Shown in pieces: positions 1-7,816 of a DNA stretch of 31,299 nucleotides. Position numbers and translations under genes: made by a program. This stretch comes from Treponema primitia ZAS-1. GTDB taxonomy: Bacteria > Spirochaetota > Spirochaetia > Treponematales > Breznakiellaceae. The stretch lies in the NCBI RefSeq assembly GCF_000297095.1, contig NZ_AEEA01000084.1, positions 1 to 31,299 of the forward strand, read 5' to 3'. The notes under the pieces were generated by a model that saw only the letters and a program-made list of their open reading frames with translations, was not told where the DNA came from and made no database searches. Within the stretch, counting starts at the first letter, position 1; every line of letters begins with the position of its first letter.

Positions 1-53
1 ACCCCGGTTACCCGGCGCTTCGCTTAGTTTCGTCTCTCTCCCCTTCCCTATAT

Positions 54-153
54 TGCCAAAGAACACTGAAGTTTCCGCTAAAGCGAAACTTCCCCCGCTG
101 TGTCTGTCCACAACGGTTTGCAGACACTACAACACCTACGAATTGACTGTCAA
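54..153 (-). promoter_or_regulatory. Probable rRNA operon leader with promoter P2 and boxA-like site
   Basis: On the minus strand a TTGACA (148-153) is followed after 16 bp by TGTAGT (126-131), a fair sigma70-type promoter. Downstream are two inverted repeats, 100-106 with 121-127 and 68-75 with 85-92. Then comes TGTTCTTTGGCA (54-65), which matches 9 of 12 positions of the E. coli rrn boxA antitermination element. A strong promoter, stable stems and a boxA in this order are typical of the leader of a 16S-23S-5S operon, which would begin left of base 1 on the minus strand. No rRNA sequence is visible in the window, so the assignment is inference. A leader for another stable RNA remains possible. 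Confidence 0.5.
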
Positions 154-241
154 GCCACTTTCATCTTTGCCATTTATTTTTTACAAAAGACTTCAGGCAA
201 TTACGATATCCATAGGCCTGTTTTAACAGGCGTTAAGAACA

Positions 242-270
242 AAATTATCCTCTAATGAAAAAAATGTCAA
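242..270 (-). promoter_or_regulatory. Second upstream promoter (P1) of the putative rRNA leader
   Basis: The minus strand carries a perfect -35 TTGACA at 265-270. Two overlapping -10 candidates follow: GATAAT (244-249) at 15 bp and TAATTT (242-247) at 17 bp. It lies just past the pgsA stop codon and points the same way, toward the boxA-like leader. Tandem promoters are usual for rRNA operons. The -10 assignment is uncertain. Confidence 0.45.
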
Positions 271-290
271 TAGGTTCTTATAAAAAACCT

Positions 291-890
291 TTATTTATTT
301 TCCGCTTTTCCGGACTGTTTATATACAGAAACATAATCGGCAAAAGAAATCAGGGAAATTAGGACAGAAATGATAAAAAACGCCAGAGCAGTGGTACGGA
401 GAATACCGAAATAAGGCCCCCCTATCCCCAGGCGCTGAACGCTGGAAGCGAGAAGGGCGGCTATCCCGGTAAACATATAGGCAAAAGCCTTGATTTTCCC
501 CCCCTTCCGGGCGCCCATGGCGATTCCCCTTTTCAACATCAGGTTCCGCAGGAAGAGAATGCCGAATTCACGGTATAAAATCACCAGGAAGGGGATCACC
601 GGCAGGATACGGTCCGCCACAAAGCAGAGGAAAAAGGTGATCCAGACCAGGGTATCCGCAAAGGGATCGAAAAGTTTGCCAAAATCGCTCACTTCCTTCC
701 GGCTTCGGGCGATTTTACCATCGATTAAATCGGTGATTTCGGTGATAAAAAAGAGGATCCAGAGAACCGGTACGGTCCAGGATGTCGTTATGGGGACCCA
801 AAAGGGCGCTACCACATGGAGGAGATAAACAATAAAAAAACAGGGTGCAAAAACCAGACGCACCGCGGTCACCTTATCAGCCAAAGTCAT
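291..890 (-). CDS. pgsA: CDP-diacylglycerol--glycerol-3-phosphate 3-phosphatidyltransferase
   Basis: Integral membrane enzyme that joins CDP-diacylglycerol and glycerol-3-phosphate to make phosphatidylglycerol phosphate, the first committed step to phosphatidylglycerol and cardiolipin. The 199 residues include the CDP-alcohol phosphatidyltransferase signature DG-x2-AR-x8-G-x3-D-x3-D, seen as DGKIARSRKE followed by the G, D and D of FGKLFDPFAD. Several hydrophobic segments surround it, and length is normal for the family. The N-terminus (MTLADKVTAVRLV) aligns with usual PgsA starts, so the ATG at 890 is probably right. There is no convincing Shine-Dalgarno sequence, and the -10 box sits 5 nt upstream, suggesting a leaderless mRNA. 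A related CDP-alcohol transferase is possible, but pgsA is the most likely identity. Confidence 0.85.
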   Translation of the reverse strand: MTLADKVTAVRLVFAPCFFIVYLLHVVAPFWVPITTSWTVPVLWILFFITEITDLIDGKIARSRKEVSDFGKLFDPFADTLVWITFFLCFVADRILPVIPFLVILYREFGILFLRNLMLKRGIAMGARKGGKIKAFAYMFTGIAALLASSVQRLGIGGPYFGILRTTALAFFIISVLISLISFADYVSVYKQSGKAENK

Positions 891-895
891 GGCTT

Positions 896-924
896 ATTAT
901 GTAACCTGGGTATGGTCTTGTCAA
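896..924 (-). promoter_or_regulatory. pgsA promoter abutting the start codon
   Basis: On the minus strand TTGACA (919-924), a 17-bp spacer and CATAAT (896-901) make a near-consensus sigma70 promoter. Only 5 nt separate the -10 box from the pgsA ATG, so transcription should begin at or within a base or two of the start codon. Confidence 0.7.
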
Positions 925-939
925 TTCACGTTCATTTAA

Positions 940-968
940 TTGACAAAGTCGGCTACCGGTTTTATACT
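940..968 (+). promoter_or_regulatory. Promoter of the ABC ATPase gene
   Basis: TTGACA (940-945), a 17-bp spacer and TATACT (963-968) lie 37 nt upstream of the ATG at 1006, with GGGAGG as ribosome binding site 7 nt before the start. The -35 box is only 15 bp from the -35 box of the divergent pgsA promoter, so the two are arranged back to back and may share regulation. Confidence 0.75.
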
Positions 969-1005
969 AAACAACATAAGATAACCCAAATAAGGGAGGC
1001 CGTAA

Positions 1006-2124
1006 ATGGCAAAAGTAGAGTTGAAAAACATCTGCAAAGTGTATGAAGGGAATGTCCGCGCCGTGGACAATGCCAACATCACCGTCGAGGACAAGGAATT
1101 TGTCGTATTTGTAGGGCCCTCGGGGTGTGGAAAGTCCACAACCCTCAGGATGATCGCCGGTTTGGAGGATATTACCGAAGGGGAACTCCTGATTGACGGG
1201 GAACAGATGAACGATGTCCCCCCCAAGGACCGGAATATCGCCATGGTATTCCAGAATTACGCCCTGTATCCCCATATGTCGGTATACGAGAACATGGCCT
1301 TCGGGCTCCGTATCCGGAAATTGGATAAGGCGGAAATAGATCGCCGGGTCCATGAAGCTGCAAAAATCCTTGATATCGAGAAGTTCCTGGAACGTAAGCC
1401 CAAGGCTCTTTCCGGCGGGCAGCGTCAGCGGGTTGCCGTGGGACGGGCCATTGTCCGAAATCCCAAGGTGTTCCTTTTTGACGAGCCCCTTTCCAACCTG
1501 GACGCCAAGCTCCGGGTGCAGATGCGGGTTGAACTGTCGGACCTTCACCACCGGCTGGATGCCACCATGATCTACGTTACCCACGATCAGGTTGAAGCCA
1601 TGACCATGGCCAGTAAAATCGTGGTTATGAAGGACGGAAGGGTTCAGCAGATCGGATCCCCCCTGTATCTTTACAACCACCCGATCAATAAATTTGTAGC
1701 CGGATTCATCGGATCCCCGCCCATGAACTTCCTCACCGTAAAGGTGGCCGAAAAGGGCGGTTCTATCGTATTGGAAGAGGGTTCCTTCGATCTGAAACCC
1801 GCTCCGGAGCATGTTTCCTACCTTAAGGAATACGTTGGGAAGGAAATTTACTTTGGCATCCGCCCGGAAGACCTGACCTTTACCGAAACTGCGTCAGCGG
1901 AAAACAACATGAAGGTTAAAGTCGAGGTTATTGAACCCCTGGGGGCGGATATACACCTCTGGCTCAAAACCGAAACCCAACCTCTTGTGGCCCGGACTGA
2001 GCCTCACCATACCTTTACCATCGGCGAGACGATAAATCTGGTTCCCCACCAGGACAAGGCCCGTTACTTCGACAAAGAAACGGAGCTTTCCATCCTGAAA
2101 GAACTGGACGATAAGGCAAAATAA
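1006..2124 (+). CDS. MalK/UgpC/MsmK-type ABC transporter ATP-binding protein
   Basis: Cytoplasmic ATPase that energises carbohydrate or glycerol-phosphate uptake (CUT1-type) transporters. In its 372 residues the Walker A GPSGCGKST (about 37-45), Q-loop MVFQNYALYPH, signature LSGGQRQRVA, Walker B VFLFDEPLSNLDA and switch YVTHDQVEAM are all intact. The last ~130 residues (including YFGIRPEDL) form the MalK-like OB-fold regulatory domain. No permease or binding-protein gene is adjacent, so it is an orphan ATPase. Such MsmK/UgpC-like subunits often serve several sugar transporters at once, which is an inference here. It has its own strong promoter and ribosome binding site, and a strong terminator follows, so it is probably monocistronic. 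The substrate cannot be told from sequence. Confidence 0.88.
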   Translation: MAKVELKNICKVYEGNVRAVDNANITVEDKEFVVFVGPSGCGKSTTLRMIAGLEDITEGELLIDGEQMNDVPPKDRNIAMVFQNYALYPHMSVYENMAFGLRIRKLDKAEIDRRVHEAAKILDIEKFLERKPKALSGGQRQRVAVGRAIVRNPKVFLFDEPLSNLDAKLRVQMRVELSDLHHRLDATMIYVTHDQVEAMTMASKIVVMKDGRVQQIGSPLYLYNHPINKFVAGFIGSPPMNFLTVKVAEKGGSIVLEEGSFDLKPAPEHVSYLKEYVGKEIYFGIRPEDLTFTETASAENNMKVKVEVIEPLGADIHLWLKTETQPLVARTEPHHTFTIGETINLVPHQDKARYFDKETELSILKELDDKAK

Positions 2125-2142
2125 AACAAAATCGTATATCAT

Positions 2143-2176
2143 AACCGCAAGGATTCTTTGTTCCTTGCGGTTTTTT
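2143..2176 (+). terminator. Rho-independent terminator after the ABC ATPase gene
   Basis: An 11-bp perfect stem (AACCGCAAGGA pairing with TCCTTGCGGTT) with an 8-nt loop is followed by a run of T. It lies 18 nt past the stop codon and separates this transcript from smc. Confidence 0.9.
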
Positions 2177-2260
2177 CATCTCAGGGATGGATCTTGATCA
2201 TTCCTCTTTACCTTTTCATTGATAAGCCTAGCATGTTATAAAAGAGAACGAGGTTATGTA

Positions 2261-5224
2261 TTGTTTCTTAAAAATTTAGACATATTTGGGTTTAAATCCT
2301 TTGCTGACCGGACCCGGGTCGATTTTGCCGATGGGATCACCGCCCTTTTAGGGCCCAATGGATGCGGTAAGTCCAATGTGGTGGACGCCATCAAATGGGT
2401 TCTTGGTGAACAGGCCTCCCGGGCTATGCGGGCCGAAAAGATGGAAGATGTCATCTTTAACGGTACTGAAAACCGAAAAGCCCTTAATGTGGCGGAGGTG
2501 GCCCTGACCCTGGAGAATGAGTCCGGGCGGCTCCCCATGGACGTGGCGGAGATTCAGATTAAACGCCGGCTCTACCGCTCCGGGGAAAGCGAATACTATA
2601 TCAATTCCACCCAGGTCAAACTTAAGGATATTCGGGAGCTCTTCTGGGACACCGGGGTGGGCAAGGCTGCCTATTCCGTGATGGAACAGGGTAAAATTGA
2701 CCAGGTCCTGTCTTCTAAGCCCGATGAACGGCGTTATCTCTTTGAAGAAGCCGCAGGAATTACCCGTTTCAAGGTAAAAAGCGCCGAAGCGGAGCGGAAA
2801 CTCGCAAAAACCGAAGAAAATATGCGTCAGGTTGAGGGAATTCTGGGGGAGGTAAAGCGATCCTACGATACCCTTAAGATCCAGGCTGATAAAACTCTGA
2901 AATATCGGACTTTACGGGAAGAAGTTTTTCAATTCGAGCTGGATATTCAGCTTCTTCGGTTAAAACAGTTCAAATACGAGCGGGATGACCGGAATGAAAA
3001 CCTCAAGAAAAAAACCGCCGATCGGGATTCCATCCGGGCTGATATTGACGCCATCAACAAATCCCTGGAAGAAAACATGGATGTGGTTAATTCCATGGAG
3101 GAACAACTCGTCGATTTCCAGAAGAAAATTTACGGCCTGGCGGTGGAAAAAAATGCCCGGGAAAAGGAAGGGCGGCTCCTAACGGAACAGCGGGCGGAAA
3201 CCCATGCCGCTATTCAGCAGAACGAGAGCCGGGAACGGGCTATTGGTATAAAAATTGAAGAACTTACCGAGGATGTCGAAGAACAGGAAGGAACAGTCCG
3301 GGACCTCCAGAAGAAGGTCCACGATATAGAAGTAAACATCGCCTCCTTTGAAGAAAATATTCAGACCGCAGCCTCCCGTATCGGGGAAAACGATTCGGGG
3401 GTGCGCCGGAATGAGGAAGAGATACACGGCCTTGAGAAGGAGCGGGGGGAGCATGAAAAGGCCCTGGAGGCCATTACCGACGATATCGTCGCCGCCCTGG
3501 ACGCGGGGCTGCGGGAGGCGGGCTACTCCGCCACGGAACGGAGGAGTACCGAGGCAGCCCTGGAGGAAACCCTGGCCTTGCTGCGGACCCACCTTTCCGG
3601 CCGGGAAACCCTGCTCCGTGATTTGGCCGCAGCGGCCGACCGGGCGGAGGCTGGGGAACAGATACCTTCTGCGGTGGAGTTAAAGCATATCGCCGAGGGG
3701 CTTGCAACGGTCCTGAGCGATGCGGCGGGATTAGGGGACAAGGTACTGGCGCTTTTTGAAAGCTATAGGAAAAGTACCCCAGCCTTTATCGACGAATTCC
3801 TCGCCCCCGAGGGGATCATCACCAAAAAACGGGCGCTGGACGCTAAAATCCGGGCAGCCAATGAGGGGATTGTAGAACGGCGGGGCAGGATCTCCGGCCT
3901 CAGACAGGACAACGAAAGTCTGAGCGTGAAGATAAACGAATACCGGGCGACCCTGGAGGAACTCCGCCTTGGCCGGGTACGGATGTCTACCCAGGCCCAG
4001 TCTGCGGAGGAACAGGCCAGGCTTATACGCCGGGAATTGACCGGGCAGGAGGGGCTCCTTAAAACGATTCGGGACGAACTCTTTTTAGCCCGCAAACGGT
4101 TTGATGAAATTAACGAGCGGATCTCCGATACGGAAATGGAGCTTGCCGAAATAGAGCGGAAAGGTATGCAGCTGACCGCGGATTTGGAAAAGCTTGAAAA
4201 GGATATCAGCAAACGGAACGGAGATGTGGCGGGGAAACAGGAGACCATCAAAAAACGGATGGTAGAACTTGCCAAGGTGCAGGATACCCTGGAACGGATC
4301 CACATGGAATTGGTCCAGTCCGACACGGAGATTAAGAATATTCAGGATAATTTCCGGGAGACCCACTCCAGGGATCTTATGGAATTTGAGGAACGGATTT
4401 TCACCATCACCACGGCGCCGGCGGAACTGCGGGAGAGCCTGAGCCGGACCAGGGCGAGCCTTAAGGACCTGGGATCGGTTAACCTTATGGCCCCGGAGGA
4501 ATTTGCGGAAACTAAGGAACGGTATGACTTTCTTTCCACTCAGTTGGCGGATCTTACCAAAGCCCGGGATGACCTGGAAAATATTACCAAGGAAATAAGG
4601 GCGGAATCTTCGGATCTGTTCATGGAGACCTACAATAAAATTAAGCGGAATTTTAACAATATGTTTCGCCGGCTCTTTGGGGGCGGCAAGGCGCTGCTCC
4701 AACTCCAGGATCTCAACCATGTACTGGAATCGGGGATTGAAATCTACGCCCAGCCTCCGGGGAAGAAGCTGGAAAACATCTCCCTCCTTTCGGGGGGCGA
4801 AAAATCCATGACCGCAGTTGCCCTGCTCTTTGCCACCTATATGGTAAAGCCCTCCCCCTTCTGTCTGCTGGACGAAATAGACGCCGCCCTGGACGAGGAT
4901 AACGTTATCCGCTTTGTCCATCTCCTGCGGGAATTCGGTAACACCAGCCAATTCATCGTCATCACCCATAATAAGAAGACCGTGACCAGCGCAGAAACCC
5001 TCCTGGGGGTTACTATGGAAGAATCGGGGGTTACCAAGGTTATTTCGGTGAAACTGAAGAACGAAGAAGTAGTGATAACTCCGAATCCTGCCACAGATAC
5101 GCCGCTGTTTGAGGAAGAGGATGTGGAAATTGAAGAAGGCCGGGAACTGCCCATAGGCATCGACGACCCCACCTTGGTGAGCGAAGCAGAACTACGACCG
5201 ATTCGATCGGCGGGGAAGAAGTGA
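2261..5224 (+). CDS. smc: Chromosome segregation protein SMC, short, with atypical hinge region
   Basis: SMC ATPase, which dimerises and with ScpAB-type partners organises and segregates the chromosome. The head halves are clear: FGFKSFADRT and Walker A GPNGCGKSN near the N-terminus, and signature LLSGGEKSM, Walker B FCLLDEIDAALD and the ITHNK switch near the C-terminus. Two long coiled-coil stretches (about residues 175-400 and 530-760) lie between. I start it at the TTG at 2261 (FLKNLDIFGFKSF follows, as in other SMCs, with a GAGG upstream), giving 987 residues rather than the usual ~1150-1200. The middle (about 400-530) is Ala/Leu/Glu-rich and shows neither the glycine-rich hinge motifs nor the GRATFLPL-like segment. 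Its stop codon overlaps the next gene's ATG by one base. scpA and scpB are not in the window. Confidence 0.9.
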   Translation: MFLKNLDIFGFKSFADRTRVDFADGITALLGPNGCGKSNVVDAIKWVLGEQASRAMRAEKMEDVIFNGTENRKALNVAEVALTLENESGRLPMDVAEIQIKRRLYRSGESEYYINSTQVKLKDIRELFWDTGVGKAAYSVMEQGKIDQVLSSKPDERRYLFEEAAGITRFKVKSAEAERKLAKTEENMRQVEGILGEVKRSYDTLKIQADKTLKYRTLREEVFQFELDIQLLRLKQFKYERDDRNENLKKKTADRDSIRADIDAINKSLEENMDVVNSMEEQLVDFQKKIYGLAVEKNAREKEGRLLTEQRAETHAAIQQNESRERAIGIKIEELTEDVEEQEGTVRDLQKKVHDIEVNIASFEENIQTAASRIGENDSGVRRNEEEIHGLEKERGEHEKALEAITDDIVAALDAGLREAGYSATERRSTEAALEETLALLRTHLSGRETLLRDLAAAADRAEAGEQIPSAVELKHIAEGLATVLSDAAGLGDKVLALFESYRKSTPAFIDEFLAPEGIITKKRALDAKIRAANEGIVERRGRISGLRQDNESLSVKINEYRATLEELRLGRVRMSTQAQSAEEQARLIRRELTGQEGLLKTIRDELFLARKRFDEINERISDTEMELAEIERKGMQLTADLEKLEKDISKRNGDVAGKQETIKKRMVELAKVQDTLERIHMELVQSDTEIKNIQDNFRETHSRDLMEFEERIFTITTAPAELRESLSRTRASLKDLGSVNLMAPEEFAETKERYDFLSTQLADLTKARDDLENITKEIRAESSDLFMETYNKIKRNFNNMFRRLFGGGKALLQLQDLNHVLESGIEIYAQPPGKKLENISLLSGGEKSMTAVALLFATYMVKPSPFCLLDEIDAALDEDNVIRFVHLLREFGNTSQFIVITHNKKTVTSAETLLGVTMEESGVTKVISVKLKNEEVVITPNPATDTPLFEEEDVEIEEGRELPIGIDDPTLVSEAELRPIRSAGKK

Positions 5225-6381
5225 TGACAATGCAGTATCGCCCTATCGGCAATACGGGGATCTCCGCAAGCATCATCGGGCTTGGAGCCGAGCACCTGGA
5301 TACTAAGCCTTCAGCTACGGTGGACGAGGTTATCGGGACCGCCCTGGAGCAGGGTATCAATATGATGGACCTTTTTATGCCCGGCGAAACGGTACGGACC
5401 AATATCGGCAAGGCTTTGGCGGGGAAGCGGGATAAAATGCATATCCAGGGGCATATCGGGTCTACGGATATCAATGAACAGTACGATGTAAGCCGGGACC
5501 TGGGGGTCTGTAAAAAGTACTTTGAGAATCTGCTCCGCTGCCTCCATACGGATTATATTGATTTCGGGATGCTATTTTTTATCGATTCGGAAAAGAGTTT
5601 TACCCAGGTCTTTGAAGGGGAAATACTGAAATACGCCCAGGATCTGAAAAAGCAGGGAACCATCCGGGCTATCGGCGCCAGTTCCCATAACCCCATCATA
5701 GCCCGCCGTATGGTTGAAACCGGAATACTGGATCTCCTTATGTTCAGCATTAACCCCGCCTTTGATATGGCTCCCCGGGGCGTCAATGTGCTGGACCATC
5801 TGGATGGACAGGGGAAGCCCTTCGGCTATGAGAAGAACCTGGATAGCGACCGGGCTACCCTGTACCGGCTCTGCGAACAGCGGGGGGTTGGCATCACGGT
5901 GATGAAGACCCTGGGGGCGGGGAAGCTCCTCTCCAAGGAACATACCCCCTTTTCGCGGGAACTGACCGTGGGGCAGTGCATCCACTACGCCCTGACCCGG
6001 CCGGCGGTGGTGAGTACCCTTATCGGCTGTTCCTCCGCCGCGCAGGTACACGAGGCGGTAGGGTATCTGGATATGGACGATACGGCGCGGGATTACAGCG
6101 GTATTATTGAACAGTACCAGGGGAGTTTTAAGGGTAACTGCGTTTACTGCAACCACTGTCTCCCCTGCCCTCAGGGGATCAATATAGCCGATGTGAACAA
6201 GTACCTGGACATCGCCGTCCTGGATGAAAAGGCGGTTCCCCCCAGTATTACCCAGCATTACAAGGCCCTGAACTCCCACGGCTCCGACTGCATTGCTTGC
6301 GGAAGCTGCGAAGAACGGTGCCCCTTCTCGGTACCGGTAATCAAAAATATGGAACGGGCGGCGGCTTTGTTCGGCGTTTGA
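5224..6381 (+). CDS. Aldo/keto-reductase-like protein with C-terminal ferredoxin domain
   Basis: The first ~270 residues follow the aldo/keto reductase barrel (FRPIG-like start YRPIGNTGIS, then LHTDYIDFGM and RAIGASSHN). The last ~100 carry two cysteine clusters, CVYCNHCLPCP and CIACGSCEERCP, which should bind 4Fe-4S clusters. The usual catalytic tetrad is not preserved. The Asp (D49, MMDLFMPG) remains, but the Tyr, Lys and His positions read Pro/Gly, Gly/His and Phe (MLFFID). This matches a Fe-S-containing subgroup seen in anaerobes as I remember it, so the reaction is probably not a standard NADPH carbonyl reduction. I chose the ATG at 5224, which overlaps the smc stop (TGATG), so translation is likely coupled to smc. 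A functional link with smc is not evident. Confidence 0.82.
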   Translation: MTMQYRPIGNTGISASIIGLGAEHLDTKPSATVDEVIGTALEQGINMMDLFMPGETVRTNIGKALAGKRDKMHIQGHIGSTDINEQYDVSRDLGVCKKYFENLLRCLHTDYIDFGMLFFIDSEKSFTQVFEGEILKYAQDLKKQGTIRAIGASSHNPIIARRMVETGILDLLMFSINPAFDMAPRGVNVLDHLDGQGKPFGYEKNLDSDRATLYRLCEQRGVGITVMKTLGAGKLLSKEHTPFSRELTVGQCIHYALTRPAVVSTLIGCSSAAQVHEAVGYLDMDDTARDYSGIIEQYQGSFKGNCVYCNHCLPCPQGINIADVNKYLDIAVLDEKAVPPSITQHYKALNSHGSDCIACGSCEERCPFSVPVIKNMERAAALFGV

Positions 6382-6397
6382 GCATACTGGGCCCATT

Positions 6398-6432
6398 AAA
6401 AAAGGCCGCTCCGGAAGGGGGCGGCCTTTTTC
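6398..6432. terminator. Bidirectional terminator between the AKR-like gene and enolase
   Basis: The stem AAAAAGGCCGC(TCC)/(GGGG)GCGGCCTTTTT has a short GGAA loop and an A-tract on the left with a T-tract on the right. It can therefore end transcription from both converging genes, which stop at 6381 (plus) and 6450 (minus). Confidence 0.88.
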
Positions 6433-6449
6433 ATTCCTTAGGGAAAACT

Positions 6450-7748
6450 TTATTTTTTAAGATTGTAGAAGGCTTTCCTTCCGGCATATTCGGAAACGCC
6501 CTCAAGCTGTTCCTCAATGCGGATAAGCTGGTTGTACTTGGCAACCCGGTCGGTACGGCTCATGGAACCGGTCTTTATCTGGCCGGTTTCCAGGCCTACT
6601 ACCAGGTCGGCGATGAAAGTATCCTCGGTTTCGCCGGAACGATGGGAAACGATGGCGGTATAGCCGGCCCGCTTGGCCATCTCAACCGCTTCGTAGGTTT
6701 CGGTAACCGTGCCGATCTGGTTTACCTTGATCAGGATGGAGTTACAGGCCCCAAGGCCAATGCCCTTTTCAAGCCGCTTGGTGTTGGTAACGAAGAAGTC
6801 GTCACCCACGATCTGTACTTTGTCGCCCAGGGCTTTGGTAAGCTTTACATACCCGTCCCAATCGTCCTGATCCAGGGGATCTTCGATGGAAATGATGGGG
6901 TACTTTTTTACCCAATCGGTGTAGATACCGATCATTTCGTCGGCGCTAAAGAGTTTACCCGGGTTGGACTTCCAGAACTTATAACCCTTCTTGTCGCCTT
7001 CGCCGAAAAGTTCGGAGCTGGCGCAGTCCAGGGCAATGCCGAACTGTTCCCCGGGCTTGTAACCGGCCTTCTCGATGGCCTTCATGATAAATTCCAGGGC
7101 TTCCTCGTTGCCGATATCCGGGGCAAATCCGCCTTCGTCACCCACGGCGGTGTTCTTTCCCGCAGCGTGGAGGAGGCTCTTCAGGTTGTGGAAAACCTCG
7201 GCGGTCCAGCGAACCGCTTCCACGATGGATTCGGCGCCAATGGGCATAACCATAAATTCCTGGAAGTCGATCTTATTATCCGAGTGTTTGCCGCCGTTGA
7301 TGATATTCGCCATGGGCACCGGGAGCAGGTTGGAATGGAAGGTACCAAGGTACTTGTAGAGGGGGAGTCCCAGATATTCAGCCGCAGCGCGGGCGGTGGC
7401 CATGGATACGCCTAAGATGGCATTGGCCCCGAGTTTACTCTTGTTTTCAGTCCCGTCAAGTTCAATCATGGTCCGGTCGATATCAACCTGCTCCAGGGCA
7501 TCGTAGCCCTGCAGTTCCGGAGCGATAATATCGTTGACATTCGCCACCGCCTTCTGGACGCCCTTACCCAAGTACCGGCCTTTGTCACCGTCCCGAAGCT
7601 CCACCGCTTCGTAATCACCGGTGGACGCCCCGGAGGGAACTGCGGCCCGCCCAAGGGAGCCGTCTTCCAGCTGTACTTCGACCTCAACCGTGGGATTTCC
7701 ACGGGAATCGAGAATTTCGCGTGCCTGTACATATTCGATAATACTCAT
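6450..7748 (-). CDS. eno: Enolase
   Basis: Glycolytic enzyme that dehydrates 2-phosphoglycerate to phosphoenolpyruvate in the cytoplasm, Mg-dependent. It is 432 residues, the family's normal length. Visible hallmarks are the N-terminal AREILDSRGNPTVEVEV, the metal and catalytic region SIEDPLDQDDW, GDDFFVTN, the signature ILIKVNQIGTVTE and the C-terminal SHRSGETEDTFIADL. The frame is open further upstream, but the start is the ATG at 7748, because MSIIEYVQAREI is the normal N-terminus and AAGGAGA lies at proper spacing before it. It is last in a run of minus-strand genes with its own promoter overlapping the preceding stop codon. An open frame of 372 codons on the opposite strand is a shadow of this gene. 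Confidence 0.97.
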   Translation of the reverse strand: MSIIEYVQAREILDSRGNPTVEVEVQLEDGSLGRAAVPSGASTGDYEAVELRDGDKGRYLGKGVQKAVANVNDIIAPELQGYDALEQVDIDRTMIELDGTENKSKLGANAILGVSMATARAAAEYLGLPLYKYLGTFHSNLLPVPMANIINGGKHSDNKIDFQEFMVMPIGAESIVEAVRWTAEVFHNLKSLLHAAGKNTAVGDEGGFAPDIGNEEALEFIMKAIEKAGYKPGEQFGIALDCASSELFGEGDKKGYKFWKSNPGKLFSADEMIGIYTDWVKKYPIISIEDPLDQDDWDGYVKLTKALGDKVQIVGDDFFVTNTKRLEKGIGLGACNSILIKVNQIGTVTETYEAVEMAKRAGYTAIVSHRSGETEDTFIADLVVGLETGQIKTGSMSRTDRVAKYNQLIRIEEQLEGVSEYAGRKAFYNLKK

Positions 7749-7787
7749 AATTGTCTTTCTCCTTGTTAATGAAATAAATCTTCTATT

Positions 7788-7816
7788 ATTGTCCGGTTTT
7801 ATGGCCTCTGCGTCAA
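7788..7816 (-). promoter_or_regulatory. Probable eno promoter
   Basis: TTGACG (7811-7816, overlapping the upstream gene's TGA stop) and GACAAT (7788-7793) are separated by 17 bp on the minus strand. They lie 39 nt before the enolase ATG. This would let enolase be expressed independently of the alaS-nusB run. Confidence 0.5.

Noticed and set aside
2215..2242. A promoter for smc (TTTTCA, 18 bp, TATAAA)
   Set aside because: The -35 match is weak and chance AT-rich matches are common here, so I do not list it.
2219..2260. Upstream TTG at 2219 as the smc start
   Set aside because: It would add 14 residues not seen in SMC proteins, and GAGG precedes the TTG at 2261, where the conserved N-terminus begins.
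4085..4969. A 294-codon minus-strand frame opposite the C-terminal part of smc
   Set aside because: Shadow of the SMC coiled coil and head.
6297..7415. A 372-codon plus-strand frame opposite enolase
   Set aside because: It is the antisense shadow of eno, which has every family motif on the minus strand.
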